Shown here piece after piece: positions 1 to 10,200 of a stretch of 64,000 nt of DNA. A program made the translations under genes and the position numbers. The DNA comes from DASRRB01 sp036732755 (GTDB lineage: Bacteria > Planctomycetota > B15-G4 > SIAN01), in contig DAINBU010000005.1 of the NCBI GenBank assembly GCA_036732755.1, forward strand, positions 29,399 to 93,398, read 5' to 3'. The stretch's first letter is position 1; every line of letters begins with the position of its first letter. The notes under the pieces are model-generated. The model searched no databases. It was given only the letters and a program-made list of their open reading frames with translations, and had not been told where the DNA came from.

Positions 1-2972
1 TCCGCGTCGGCGTCGGCGCGCGCGCGCATCTCCTCCTGCAGCCAGGCGCGCGCGGTCGCCGACGTCGCGCGGCGCGCCGCCTCGGTCAGCCCGTGCACGT
101 CCTCGCCCTCGCCGGCCGCGACCGCGAGCGCGGCGCTCACCGCGTCGACGCACGCGGAGGAGTCGGCGGCGCGCGTCCCCTTGGGATCGGTCGCGAAGGC
201 GCGCCGCCAGAGGTCGACGGCGAGCGCGCTCGCCTTCTGCTGCTGCGCCGTGCGCGCGCTCGCGACGAGCTCGGCCGCGCCGGCCGGCTCCCACTCGCCG
301 CTGGTCAGCGCCTCGTAGCGGCGCGCGGCCTCGGCGAGGCCGACCGCCTCCGCTCTACGGCGAACGAGCTCCCGGTCCGCAGCGACCGCGAGCGCGCGGT
401 CGAAGGCCGCGATCGCCTCGTCGGCGCGTCCGGTCGCGAGCAGGAGGTCCGCCTGGGCGCGCAGCAGCCGGAACCGCGTCCACGACCGGGAGAGCAGGTT
501 GAAGCGGCGCTGCACCGACTCGGTGCGCTCGAGCGCTCCCGCCGCGTCGCCGCTCTCCGCGAGCCGCCGGCAGAGGTCGCCCCAATCTTGCGACCGCTCC
601 TCGCCATCGAGGTTGACCTTGCCGCTGCCGAGGTGGTCGAGCGCGGCGGTGAGGCGCGCGCGCGCCGCCGCCGTGTCGCCGCGCCGCAGCGCGTCGTCGA
701 CGAGGGCGAGTTCGCCGGCGAACGGACGCTCGGCCAGTGCCGCGAGCGTCTCGAATTCGCGCGCCGCCCCCGCGTCGTCGCCCGCCCGGAAGAGCGTCTG
801 CGCGAGCTCCGTGCGCGCGCCCCCGTGCTCGGGCGTGAGCTCGAGCGCGTGGCGGAACTTCGCCGCGGCCGCGGGCCAGTCGCACAAGGCGTCGTGGGCG
901 CGCCCCATCACCACGAACGGCGTCGAGATGCTCGGCTCGGTCGCGGCGGCGGCGGTCGCGTAGGCGAGCGCGTCGGCCCAGCGCGGCGGATCGACCGCCG
1001 TCGACCACTCGGCGATCTCGATCGAGAGGACGTAGTCGTCGGGAGCCTTGAGCCACGCCGCGCGGAAGAGGTCGAGCGCCAGCTCGAACTCCTGTGCCCA
1101 CACCAGCATGAAGCCGAGGAACGCCGTCGTGCGCCCGTCGAAGTCGCGCGCCGCCGGGTCGTTGGCGATGGCGAGGATCGCCTGGCGCTGGTCGCGCTGC
1201 AGGAGCGACGTCCGGATCTTGATCCGCCACGGGTCGGGGTCGACCCCGTCGCAGACGGCGAGGAAGCGCCGGAATTCGAGCGGCTCGCCGCGCACATCGG
1301 GCAGCGCGGCGCGCGTCCGGATCCAGCCGAAAATCCCCCCCGCGATCTCGATGCTCCGCTCGCTCGCGCGGATCCGCGCGATGATCGCCGCGTCGTCCAT
1401 GGTGGAGAAGTCGACGCCCCAGTCGCGGTACGTCTTCTCGAAGTCGGCGTCGACGACCGGCCACGGCGCGACGCTCCAGCTGCCGAAGATGCGACCGATG
1501 TCGTTCACGAGCGCTTCGTCGCGGTCGCTCTCCGCGGCCGCCGCCGTGAGGCGTGCCGCCTCGGCGTCGGCCTCCTGCGTGATCGCCTCGCCCGGTTCGC
1601 CGGCGTGCGCGGCGTCCCGCGCCTGGAGCGCGGCGGCGGCCGCGTCGTGCCAGAGCTTGAGATTGGCGGGCGCCTCCATGGCGGCGGCGTCCTGCGCCAA
1701 CGTGCGCGCGCGCGCCAGCGCCTCCTGCACCGGCCGCGCGGCGGCCTCCTGCCGCAGCCGCTGGTCCCGCTCGGACTTGAGCCAGACTGCCCCGAAGATC
1801 AGCAGCGCGGCGACGATGGTGAGCGCGAGCGCGGTCGTGAGGCGCCGCGCGCGCCGCTCCTCGCCCGCCTTCGCGGTGGCGGCGGCCGCGGCGACCTCGG
1901 CGGCGTGCGCCCGCTCGCCGAGCGCGGCGCGGTGCGCGCTGACCGCCGTCGCGACGTCGCGTCCATCGCGCGGCCGCGCGGCCGGATCGGCCGAAAGGCA
2001 GGCGCGCGCCAGCGCGACGAGCTCGGCGTCGGCGCCGCAGCGGTCGAGCCGCGCGAGCGCGTCGTCGAGCCGGCCGACGCGCGCCGACTCGAAGACGCTC
2101 TCGAGGTCGCCGACGTAGGGCGGCTTGCCGGTCAGGATCTCGCAGAGCAGCGCGCCGAGCGAGAAGACGTCAGCGCGTTCGTCGACGCGCTCGATCTCGC
2201 CGCGCGCCTGCTCGGGCGGCATGTAGGCGAGCGTGCCCAGGACCGAGCCCGCCTGCGAATGGAACTGCGAGCTCGAGAGGCGCGGCGTCGCCGGGTCGGC
2301 GGCGTGGTCCTGCGCGCCGTCCGCGGGCGCGGACGGCGGCACGTCGGGCGCCGCGACGCCGACCACCTTCGCGAGCCCCCAGTCGGCGACCTGCACCTCG
2401 CCGAACGCACCGACCATCACGTTCGCCGGCTTCAAGTCGCGGTGGATCACGCCGCGCGAGTGGGCGTAGGCGACCGCATGGCAGACCTGCTCGAAGATCG
2501 CCATGAAGCGGGCGCGCTCGTCGGCGGGGTCGGCGCGCGCGGCGAGCAGGCTCGCCAGCGTGCGCCCCTGCACGAGCTTCATCGTGAAGTAGGGGCGTGC
2601 GTCCTTGGTCCGCCCCATTTCGTAGACCGGCACGGTGCCGGGGTGCTCGAGGTGGCCGCCGATGCGCGCCTCGGCGACGAAGCGCGCGCTCAACGCCTCG
2701 TGCGCCGAATGCTCCGGCCGCAGGACCTTGATCGCGACGTCGCGCTCGAGCTCGCGGTCGTGGCCGCGCACCACGACGCCGACGCCGCCGCGGCCGAGCT
2801 CGCCGAGCACGACGTAGCGGTCGGAGACGTCGATCGGCTCCTCGAGCGGGCGGTCGGGCGCAGGCGCCGCCGCCTCGGCCGACGGCGACGGCCGCGCGAA
2901 CGCGGCCGCGAGCAGCCGATCGAGCTCGGCGTCGTCGCCCGGCTTCGTCGGGGGCGGATCGCTCGCGGTCAC
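1..2972 (-). CDS. receptor-like Ser/Thr protein kinase with C-terminal TPR-like region (3' end outside window)
   Basis: Transmembrane eukaryotic-type Ser/Thr kinase. From the GTG at 2972, the frame shows a Gly-rich loop near residues 58-67, the ATP-binding Lys82 in AIKVL, a likely helix-C Glu101, the catalytic loop HRDLKPAN at about 177-184, and DWG at 197-199 where most kinases have DFG. A Ser/Pro-rich insertion lengthens the activation segment, and PPE replaces APE. A hydrophobic segment (about LTTALALTIVAALLIFGAVW) separates the cytoplasmic kinase from a long alanine-rich helical region that reads like degenerate TPRs and still runs at the window edge. The start lies 19 nt after the sigma-factor stop and has a purine-rich GGAAGAGGGAGAG upstream, so the two genes are probably cotranscribed. 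A sigma factor paired with such a kinase is a familiar planctomycete arrangement. Substrates are unknown. Confidence 0.85.
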   Translation of the reverse strand, partial: MTASDPPPTKPGDDAELDRLLAAAFARPSPSAEAAAPAPDRPLEEPIDVSDRYVVLGELGRGGVGVVVRGHDRELERDVAIKVLRPEHSAHEALSARFVAEARIGGHLEHPGTVPVYEMGRTKDARPYFTMKLVQGRTLASLLAARADPADERARFMAIFEQVCHAVAYAHSRGVIHRDLKPANVMVGAFGEVQVADWGLAKVVGVAAPDVPPSAPADGAQDHAADPATPRLSSSQFHSQAGSVLGTLAYMPPEQARGEIERVDERADVFSLGALLCEILTGKPPYVGDLESVFESARVGRLDDALARLDRCGADAELVALARACLSADPAARPRDGRDVATAVSAHRAALGERAHAAEVAAAAATAKAGEERRARRLTTALALTIVAALLIFGAVWLKSERDQRLRQEAAARPVQEALARARTLAQDAAAMEAPANLKLWHDAAAAALQARDAAHAGEPGEAITQEADAEAARLTAAAAESDRDEALVNDIGRIFGSWSVAPWPVVDADFEKTYRDWGVDFSTMDDAAIIARIRASERSIEIAGGIFGWIRTRAALPDVRGEPLEFRRFLAVCDGVDPDPWRIKIRTSLLQRDQRQAILAIANDPAARDFDGRTTAFLGFMLVWAQEFELALDLFRAAWLKAPDDYVLSIEIAEWSTAVDPPRWADALAYATAAAATEPSISTPFVVMGRAHDALCDWPAAAAKFRHALELTPEHGGARTELAQTLFRAGDDAGAAREFETLAALAERPFAGELALVDDALRRGDTAAARARLTAALDHLGSGKVNLDGEERSQDWGDLCRRLAESGDAAGALERTESVQRRFNLLSRSWTRFRLLRAQADLLLATGRADEAIAAFDRALAVAADRELVRRRAEAVGLAEAARRYEALTSGEWEPAGAAELVASARTAQQQKASALAVDLWRRAFATDPKGTRAADSSACVDAVSAALAVAAGEGEDVHGLTEAARRATSATARAWLQEEMRARADADA

Positions 2973-2991
2973 GGCGCTCTCCCTCTTCCCC

Positions 2992-3678
2992 TCAACCGTC
3001 CAGCAGCTGCACGAGCTGCGCGCACTGCCGCGCCACCTCGCCCGCCGTGCCGCCGCATTCGAGCGCGACCACCGCCTGGAGCGCCGCCCGGAATTCGTCG
3101 CGCGCCCGTGCGTACTCGTGGTGGAGCTTGCCGGCGTCGACCCCCCACTCGCGCGCGACGTCGCGGATCGGCGCGCCGTCGCTGAAGCGCCGCCGCAGGA
3201 GCTCGACGCGCCGGCGCGCGCCGGCGTCGCCGCGCGCCGCCTCCTCGGACATCCGGTGTGCAGCTGCGCGCACGAGCGCCTGCGCCCAGGCGCGGTCGAA
3301 GGCGCGCGAGAGCGTCGGCTCGTCGGCCGGCAGCGCGTCGAGGCCGCCGCTCTCCGAGAGGTGCGCGGCGCGCGGCCGCGCCGCCTCGGCGCGCAGCGCG
3401 ACGTGGCGCGCGACGCCGTAGAGGAAGGCCCGGAAGCCGCCGGCGCGCTCTTCGTCGGCCTTCGCCAGCGCGCCGCCCTGGCGGAAGCACTCGACGAAGA
3501 CCTCCTGCGTCGCGTCGCCGACCTCCTCGCGCAGGCGCGGGCGCCCGCGCCAGCGCGCGGCGAGGTAGGCGCGGATCGGCTCGGCGTAGCGGCGCACGAA
3601 CTCCTCGCGCTCGGGCGCCGCGTCGGCGCGCGCGGCGGCGCGGATCACCGTCCAGCAGGTCGAGTTCGCGCCGTCCAT
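2992..3678 (-). CDS. ECF-like RNA polymerase sigma factor
   Basis: A 228-residue sigma-70-family protein of the small extracytoplasmic-function type. The N-terminal half carries a region-2-like stretch (EEFVRRYAEPIRAYLAARW, then a DATQEVFVECFRQ motif like the DxxQEvf of sigma region 2.2). The C-terminal half has a helix-turn-helix-like region 4 (IRDVAREWGVDAGKLHHEYARARDEF). The ATG at 3678 follows a GGAG, at rather short spacing. The gene sits directly upstream of the kinase, with which it probably forms a unit in which phosphorylation controls sigma activity. That model is known for some ECF/kinase pairs and is inferred here. No anti-sigma gene is visible beside it. Divergence is high, so subgroup assignment is left open. 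Confidence 0.75.
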   Translation of the reverse strand: MDGANSTCWTVIRAAARADAAPEREEFVRRYAEPIRAYLAARWRGRPRLREEVGDATQEVFVECFRQGGALAKADEERAGGFRAFLYGVARHVALRAEAARPRAAHLSESGGLDALPADEPTLSRAFDRAWAQALVRAAAHRMSEEAARGDAGARRRVELLRRRFSDGAPIRDVAREWGVDAGKLHHEYARARDEFRAALQAVVALECGGTAGEVARQCAQLVQLLDG

Positions 3679-3708
3679 GGTCTCCGTCGCAGCGGGTGCT
3701 CAGCTGGA

Positions 3709-3745
3709 CGCGTTTTCGCGCCGGAAAAATCGGCGCGAAAACGCG
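3709..3745. promoter_or_regulatory. perfect 15-bp inverted repeat (hairpin or operator)
   Basis: Arms at 3709-3723 and 3731-3745 are exact reverse complements, with a 7-nt loop (GAAAAAT). The element lies between the stop of the kinase-like gene (3783) and the sigma-factor start (3678), both on the minus strand. No T-tract follows it in the minus direction, so a classical terminator is not clear. It could be a terminator without a U-run, an mRNA stability element, or an operator for the sigma factor/kinase pair. Confidence 0.6.
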
Positions 3746-3758
3746 CGGCTGAGCGGTC

Positions 3759-3782
3759 GGCCGAGTACGGCCGAACTCGGCC
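3759..3782. promoter_or_regulatory. 8-bp inverted repeat just after the kinase-like gene
   Basis: GGCCGAGT at 3759-3766 pairs with ACTCGGCC at 3775-3782 around an 8-nt loop. It begins right behind the stop codon of the minus-strand kinase-like gene and precedes the longer 15-bp hairpin. Together they give two stacked hairpins in a 104-nt gap, which may end or attenuate the upstream operon. Confidence 0.45.
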
Positions 3783-5603
3783 TCAGTCTGCTCTCCGGAC
3801 ACCGTGGACGCATAGGCCGGCGCCGGCCGGGCGGAACAGGACGATGCGCGCGGGCAGCCAGAGGCGCCGGCCGGTCACCTCGTGCCAGACGACGCGCTGG
3901 CGCGCGGCGGGGCCGACGCTCGTCGCCCAGCTGCGCGCCGCCGCGTCCCAGCGGGCGAGCTCGGGCGCGAGCTCGACCTCGAAAGCGTCGGCCTCCGGGT
4001 CCCACGCGATTCTCAGCCGGGCGCAGAGCGGCGGCGGGAGGACGTCGGGCGCCGCGAGGCCGCGGTCGGACGGGCTCGGCAGCTCGATCTCGAGGAGGCG
4101 CGCGGCGGCGCCCGGCCACGGCTCGCTCGCGGCATCGAGTTCGGGGGCGCGCGTGCGCGTCGCGAGGAGGCGGGCGCGGCGCAGCTCGCCGCCGCGCTCG
4201 TCGCGGTCGACGGCGAGGCGCAGCTCGAGCGCGCTCGCGTCGCCGAACTCGACGCGCGCGCCGCTCGCGACGGCGGGGGTCGCGTCTTCGCGATGGAGGC
4301 GCAGCTCGAGCGTGAAGGGCGCGCCGTCGTTCGGTGAGGAGCCGAGCGACCAGGCGGCGACGCTCGCCTCCTCGCCGAACGACTGGCGGGCGGCGGGGTC
4401 GTCGCCGCCGGCGTACCAATCGGGCCCGAGCCCCGAAAGCGCGGCTGCGTCGGAGTCGGGAAGCAGCGCATGCGCCGGCTCGCCGTCGGTGATCTCGAGC
4501 GTCCCTTCGAGCGGCGCAGGTGGCGTACGGTCGGCGAGGGCGCGCACGCGGACGCGCCGCTGCCGCAGCCCGAACGGCGCCGTGAACTCGAGGACGTCGG
4601 GCTTCGACGCGGCGGTCACGAGCCCCTCCGGCTCGAGCACCTGCCAGCGCAGGTTGGTGGCGGGCGCGGCGGGTGCGGCGGCGGACGCCGTGAATGCGAC
4701 GCGCTCGCCTTCGCGCACCGGCGCGAACGGCTCGCTCGCGCGCGCGCGCGTCACGACGATCGCTCCGCCCGCCGCCGCCGGCGCCCTCGACGGCGCGGTC
4801 GTCCCGGCGAGCGCCGACGGACCGGGGAGCGTCCGCGACGGCGGACCGGCCGGCGGGCCGTAGCGTGTTCGGACCTCGCGCGCGATCCAGATCACTGTGG
4901 CGAGCAGCACCAGCGCGATCGCGAGGGAGGTCTTGGCGCTCGGCCGGCGCGGCCCCTGAAGCGTCTCGCAGCTCGCGATCCAGTCGTCCCACGACAGGCC
5001 GGAGGGCGCGACGCCTGCGGCGGAGAGTGCGCCGAGCTCGCGCGCGAGCCGCGTCAGGTCCTCGAGATCCTGCGCGTGCAGCAGCGGCGTCGTCGCCTCG
5101 CCGCGCGCGACCGCGAAGCCTCCGAGGCGCGGCGTGAACGGCAGCTCGCCGCCGCCGCCGCGCGCGTCGAGCCGGACGTGGCGCGCCGCGACGGCGCCGT
5201 GGGCGAGCTCGTGCGCCTGTGCGTGGCGCAGCGCGGCCGCGAGCGCGCGCACCAGCGCGAGCGCCTGCGGCGGCGCGAGCCGCTTCCCTTCGCGCAGCCA
5301 CTCGACGAGCGTCGGTCCCTCGACTTTCGAAAAGACGAGGTAGGCGCTCCCGTCCGCGGTCACGCCTGCGTCGAGGCACTCGACGATCCCCGGATGGACG
5401 GCGGCGACGAGGCGCGCGGCGTCGCGGCGGAAGCGCTCGACCGCCGCCGCGTCGCGCGGCGGCTCGGAGAGGATGCGCACCAGGACCGGCCGGTCGACGT
5501 AGGTCTGGCGGCCTTCGTACTCGACCGCGTCGTCGCCCCCGCCGGCAGGCGCGACCGCGCGATCGAGCGTGACCCCCGGGATCGTCGGACGCGCGCCGGT
5601 CAT
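3783..5603 (-). CDS. membrane-anchored kinase-like protein lacking catalytic residues (pseudokinase)
   Basis: A 606-residue protein whose first 170 residues follow the Ser/Thr kinase fold but lack the active site. RPVLVRIL (about 39-46) stands where the ATP Lys is expected and has Arg43. HGAVAARHVRL (135-145) replaces HRDLKPxNxxL, and the DFG position reads LGGF. A hydrophobic segment (SLAIALVLLATVIWIA) leads to a proline-rich linker and a large exported beta-rich region of unknown family. It therefore probably binds rather than phosphorylates. The ATG overlaps the upstream lipoprotein stop as ATGA, so translation is coupled. It is the last gene of the M16-DUF3604-MORN operon and sits next to the true sigma factor/kinase pair, suggesting a regulatory or scaffolding role. 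That role is inferred. Confidence 0.75.
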   Translation of the reverse strand: MTGARPTIPGVTLDRAVAPAGGGDDAVEYEGRQTYVDRPVLVRILSEPPRDAAAVERFRRDAARLVAAVHPGIVECLDAGVTADGSAYLVFSKVEGPTLVEWLREGKRLAPPQALALVRALAAALRHAQAHELAHGAVAARHVRLDARGGGGELPFTPRLGGFAVARGEATTPLLHAQDLEDLTRLARELGALSAAGVAPSGLSWDDWIASCETLQGPRRPSAKTSLAIALVLLATVIWIAREVRTRYGPPAGPPSRTLPGPSALAGTTAPSRAPAAAGGAIVVTRARASEPFAPVREGERVAFTASAAAPAAPATNLRWQVLEPEGLVTAASKPDVLEFTAPFGLRQRRVRVRALADRTPPAPLEGTLEITDGEPAHALLPDSDAAALSGLGPDWYAGGDDPAARQSFGEEASVAAWSLGSSPNDGAPFTLELRLHREDATPAVASGARVEFGDASALELRLAVDRDERGGELRRARLLATRTRAPELDAASEPWPGAAARLLEIELPSPSDRGLAAPDVLPPPLCARLRIAWDPEADAFEVELAPELARWDAAARSWATSVGPAARQRVVWHEVTGRRLWLPARIVLFRPAGAGLCVHGVRRAD

Positions 5604-7204
5604 GGGCGCGCGCGCAGCTCGCGGATCGCCTCGACGAGGCGGCGCGCCGACGGCCGATCGGCGGCGTTGCGGCCGACGTAGACGAAGCGCACGATCCCCT
5701 CCTCGTCCAGGATCAGGCTGGTCGGCAGCGCGAGCCGCTCCGGGATGCCGAGCGCGTTCACCAGCTCGAGGTCCTTGTCGAAGAGGCAGGGAAAGGGCGG
5801 CTGCGCCGAGCGCCCGCCGCGGCGCCACGCTTCGAGGAACGCCTCCCACCCGCTCTCCGGCCCGGGATAGACCAGCAGCGTCTCGACGCCGAGGCCCTGC
5901 AGCGCGCCGCGCGCGTCGTCGGCCGAGAGCGCCTTCGTCTGCGCGTCGCAGTAGACGCAGACGCCCGACGCGAAGCCGCGCAGCACGACGATCAGGACCT
6001 TGCGGCCCTGGAGTGACGCGAGGTCGAGCGTACGGCCGTCGGCGACCCGGAAGCGCGTGATCGGGAAGGGCCGGCCGAGCCAGCGGCGCGCGCGCGCCTC
6101 GTCGCCCTCGTCGTCGGGCTCGGACGTCGCGACGTTGTCGTAGGTGCCGGCGGTGGCGGGCAGACGCGACGGAGGGTGCATGCCGTAGGCGGCGACGAAC
6201 TCTTGCGCGACGCGCTCGTCGCGCACGGTCGATGGCGGCGACTGGATCGGCGCTTCGAGCGCCTTCGGCCGCGCGTCGGCGGCCGCCACGACGCGCGCGA
6301 CGGCGGCGGCGCGTGCGAGCGCGGCGGGGTCGAGCGGCTGCGCTGCGAATTCCAGCGCGAAGTGCGCCGACGCCTCTGGCGTCCGCCCCGAGTCGACGTC
6401 GCCGCCCGGGTCGAACGACGGCGGAGGCGCGCTCGATTCGGGCCGCCACGGCCGCGCGACCCCTTCGATCCAGAGCTGCCACTCGCCGACGGCGCGCCCC
6501 GCCTTCACCTCGCCCATCGCGAGCGGACTGCCGTCGCGATTCCACGCGATCCAGCGCCCCTGCGGCGCGTCGTCGACGACGTCGCCCGCGATCCACGGAG
6601 CTCCCGACGCATGGCGCACGCTCCAGCGTCCGACGCGCCGGCCGTCGCGCACCAGGCCGATGCGGCGGACCGCGCCTCCTTCGGGCGCGGTCTCGACGAC
6701 GAGCTTCTCGCCGGCCGCTTCGGGACCGGCCCAGCGCTCGTGCAACGCGCCGCTCCCGTCGCCCTCGCTCTCGATCCAGCGGCCGACCGGATGGCCGTCG
6801 TCGAACTCGCCCTGGCGCACGATGCGCCCCTGCTCGTCCTGGAAGGTCCAGAGGCCGACCTCGCGCCCCTTCGCGAAGAAGCCGCGCGCGCGCGGACCGC
6901 CGCCGCGCCACCACCACTGCCAGTACCCGTCGCGCAGCTCGTCGCGATAGTCGCCTTCGGCGTCGGGCGAGCCGTCGTCGTGGAAGTACTTCCAGTGGCC
7001 GGTCGGCGCGTCCTCGGCGTAGTCGCCGCTCGCCTGGAGCCGGCCGTTCGGCCACCAGTAGCTCCACGGGCCGACCTGCCGGCCGGAGCGCAGCGATCCG
7101 CTGCGGCGCGGGCCGCCATCGGGCCACGTCTCGCGATGCTCCGTCGCGCAGCCCGAGAAGAGGGTGAAGCACGTGATGACAAGTGCGAGCGCGGTGCGGT
7201 TCAT
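5600..7204 (-). CDS. lipoprotein with MORN-type repeats fused to a thioredoxin-fold domain
   Basis: Starts at MNRTALALVITCFTLFSGC, a lipoprotein signal with lipobox Cys19. In-frame codons upstream are rejected because they lack a signal. The first half holds many short repeats of the type G.W..w..dG....G.y.dg, typical of MORN/YwqK-like toxin-antitoxin-associated repeat proteins. After a linker, about residues 370-530 form an AhpC/TSA-like thioredoxin fold with a CVYC motif at 416-419, probably a redox-active pair. Both ends overlap neighbours by ATGA, so the gene is translationally coupled to the DUF3604 protein upstream and the kinase-like protein downstream. A surface redox or repair role is plausible. 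I know no function for this fusion. Confidence 0.75.
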   Translation of the reverse strand: MNRTALALVITCFTLFSGCATEHRETWPDGGPRRSGSLRSGRQVGPWSYWWPNGRLQASGDYAEDAPTGHWKYFHDDGSPDAEGDYRDELRDGYWQWWWRGGGPRARGFFAKGREVGLWTFQDEQGRIVRQGEFDDGHPVGRWIESEGDGSGALHERWAGPEAAGEKLVVETAPEGGAVRRIGLVRDGRRVGRWSVRHASGAPWIAGDVVDDAPQGRWIAWNRDGSPLAMGEVKAGRAVGEWQLWIEGVARPWRPESSAPPPSFDPGGDVDSGRTPEASAHFALEFAAQPLDPAALARAAAVARVVAAADARPKALEAPIQSPPSTVRDERVAQEFVAAYGMHPPSRLPATAGTYDNVATSEPDDEGDEARARRWLGRPFPITRFRVADGRTLDLASLQGRKVLIVVLRGFASGVCVYCDAQTKALSADDARGALQGLGVETLLVYPGPESGWEAFLEAWRRGGRSAQPPFPCLFDKDLELVNALGIPERLALPTSLILDEEGIVRFVYVGRNAADRPSARRLVEAIRELRARP

Positions 7205-10200
7205 TTCGGCTCGACGAAGATCGGGCTCGACCAGCTCATCTCGCCGGCCGCGTCGACGACGCGCGCGTAGTACCACGCGTGCTCCGTCGGCGGCGGCGGA
7301 GTCGGGTCGGTCCACTCATCATGCAGTCGGTCGACGCCGAGCCCAGGGTCGAGCTCGACCCGTTCGGCGCCGCCGTCCGCAGCAGGCGCGAGCGTCCACG
7401 GGCCGGCCACCGCCTGCCCGCCGAGCTTGCTTTCGGAGAGCGCGCGCAACGTCGTCGCGGCCGGCTGACCGTCGATCTCGAGCGTGAGCGGCTCGTCGGG
7501 CGCCGCCGCGACGTCGAATTCGAGGAGGACGACGCGGCGGTAGTTCTCCTCGGCGGCGGGCGAGGAGAGGGTCGCCTCGCGCGGGCCGTCGGCGTCGGCC
7601 TTCAGGTGCTGCCGCTCGGGGTCGGCGGCGGGATTGCCGCGCGCGACCCGGACCGAGCCCGCTGGCGCGGCGAGGCGGACGCGCCGCGCGCTGGTCCGCT
7701 CGTCGGCGGCGATCCACCACTGCAGGCGCAGGCGAACCGCGGAGGTACCGCCTGCCGTCGACGCGGCCAGCGGCGCCGCACGGGACTTTCGGCCGAGCGC
7801 GTGCACGACCGCGCCGTCGCGGAAGATCACGACCTCGGCCAGCTTGCGCGTCCCGTGCACGTCGAGCGTGAAGCGGCCCGGCCCGCCCGCCTTCACCGCT
7901 CTCCCCATCAGGACGCCGTCGCGCCGGAAGTCGACCACCAGCCCCTTCGTGGTCGACGCGAAGGTGCGCCGGTCCCGCAGCGCGTCGAAGATCGCGTCGC
8001 GGTCGAGACGCTCCGCCAGCGCGACCGCGTACGCCTCGCCGTTGCCGTGGTCGGACGAGGCGATCAGCCCGAACTGCAGCCCCTCGTTCAACGCGTCCTG
8101 CACGAAGTTGCCGTCGGAGCCGGCGCTCTCCGCCATGCGGAAGCAGCCTTCGAACTCGTAGCTCGAGCGCGACGACTGGAAGAGCTCGACGACGCGCACG
8201 AAGCGCGGGTCGAAGCGGCTCCAGTCGGTGCCCATCTTCGCGTGGCCGGGGTGGTGCGGGATGGTGATCGCGTCGCGCGGGTCGAGCTGCGACCAGAGCA
8301 GATCGGCCGTCGCGTAGTCGCCGCCGGTGGCGGCGAGCAGGTCGGTGCGGCGGCGGAAGATCACGTTCTGGTGGCCGGTCGCGAGGTTCGACCACTCGAA
8401 GCCCTGCAGCACGCAGAGCTCGGGCGAATGGGCCAGGTCGACCAGCTTGCAGCCGTTCCACGCCTGCAGCGGATCGGTCTGGCCGGGGTGGTCGGTGAGC
8501 GCGAAGAAGTCGTCGTGCCACGCCTCGCGCGCGAAGACGTAGCGGTCGAGCGGCCGCGCCTCGAGCCCTTCGAGGCAGCGCGAGGCGTTCGAGTGGCGGT
8601 GGAGGTCGCCGTAATAGAGGAAGAGAGGGGCGCTCCCGGCCGCGGGGGCGAGCGCCTCGTGGACGCCGCCGGAGAGCACCGGGTCGGCGTCGGGCGCGCC
8701 GAGCGGGTCGACGCGCAGGCCGTCCTTTCCGAGCGCGGAAGCGCGCTCGGGCCGCGTCGCCGGCGTCCGCTCGCGCACGGCCGGCGGCCCGCCCTGCTCG
8801 CGCGCGCCGTGCGGCACGAACGCGAACTGCAGCCGCGCCGGCCCGAAACCTCCGGCCAGGTGGAAGCCGCGGGCGTCGAGCGGCGCGGCGTAGGGTGGAG
8901 CGGCGCCGCGCGGGAACCAGCGCAGCGTGTTCTGCCGCTGCTTCACGCGATCGTCGGCGGCGCCGACGATCCACGCGCCGCTCGCGCCGGCGGCGAGCAG
9001 CGGCTCCTCGATCTCGCCCTCGCTGCCGGTCACGAGCGCGGCGTCGCTCCAGCCGTCGGCACCGAGCGTCCGGAAGAGCAGCGGGTAGGAGTGCGGCGGA
9101 CCGGCGCCCTCCTCGGGCTCGAAGTAGCGCTGCGCGAGCAGCAGCCGTCCGGCCGGATCGAACGCGAGGCGCGGCAGCGCGCCCGACCACGAGAGGCGCG
9201 TCCCCTCGGGCAGGACCGGCGTCGCGCCGGCCGGTGCGACGAGGTCGAGCACGCGCCCGCCGTCGAGGCAGGCGAGCGCGAGCGACGCCTCGCGCCCGCG
9301 GTGCTCCTCGCCGGGCAGCTTGGGCCAGCTGCGGCCGCGGCGCGGATCGTCGAGCACGTCCCACGCGAGCCAGACGCGGCCGTCGCCCCCGACCGCGAGC
9401 GCCGGATGGAAGTCGTCGGTGCGCGGGTCGGCGCTCACGGAGAGCACGGCCCCGAGCTCGCCCTTCTCCGGATCGAAGCGGCGCGCCACCACCTCGAAGT
9501 CGCGCCCCTGCCACTGCGTCCACGCGATCCAGAGCGCGCCGTCGGGCGCGGCGGCGAGCGCCGGCTGCAGGTCGCCGAAGCGGCCGTCGCCGACGCGCAC
9601 CGGCGCGCCGAGCCGGTCGCCTTCGAGCGGCGCGAGCCAGACGTCCGAGCCGGGGTGCGCGCCTTCGGGGGCGTGGCGGTTCTCGAAGGCGAGCCACGCC
9701 TTCCCGCCGCGCACCGCGAGCGCCGGCCGCGACAGGCAGCCGACCAGCTTCACCAGCGGCACGACCGCGCCGATCCCCTGGGCGTCGCGCCGCACGAAGG
9801 CGAGCTCGGCGACGCCCTTCTGCTGGCGGACGAAGACGACCAGCAGCTCGGTCGCGCTCGGCGCGACCGCCTGCGGCCAGAAGCACTCGCCCGGCGCCGT
9901 CGTCACGAGCGCGACGCGCGGCGCGAGGCCGGGCTCGACCTCGGCGAGCGCGACCTGGTCGCCCGCCGCCGGGTCCCACACCAGGAACGCGAGCGCGAGC
10001 CGGTCGCCCGCGACGACGACGCCGCCCGGCGCGTAGCGCTCGTGGCGCGGACTCGCGAGCGAGCACGCGGCCGGCAGCCGCGGATAGGACTCCTTCGGGC
10101 GCGCCGCGACGTCGCGCTCGCCCGCGGCGTCGTCCTCCTGAGTCGCGCATGCTGCGCGTGGCGCGGCGCGCGCCGCCGCGCCCGAGACCGCGAGCGCGAC

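Noticed and set aside
93..3185. Long open frame on the plus strand opposite the kinase and sigma factor
   Set aside because: The translation is Arg/Gly/Ala-rich with no domain pattern. High GC keeps antisense frames open, and the minus strand has clear kinase motifs.
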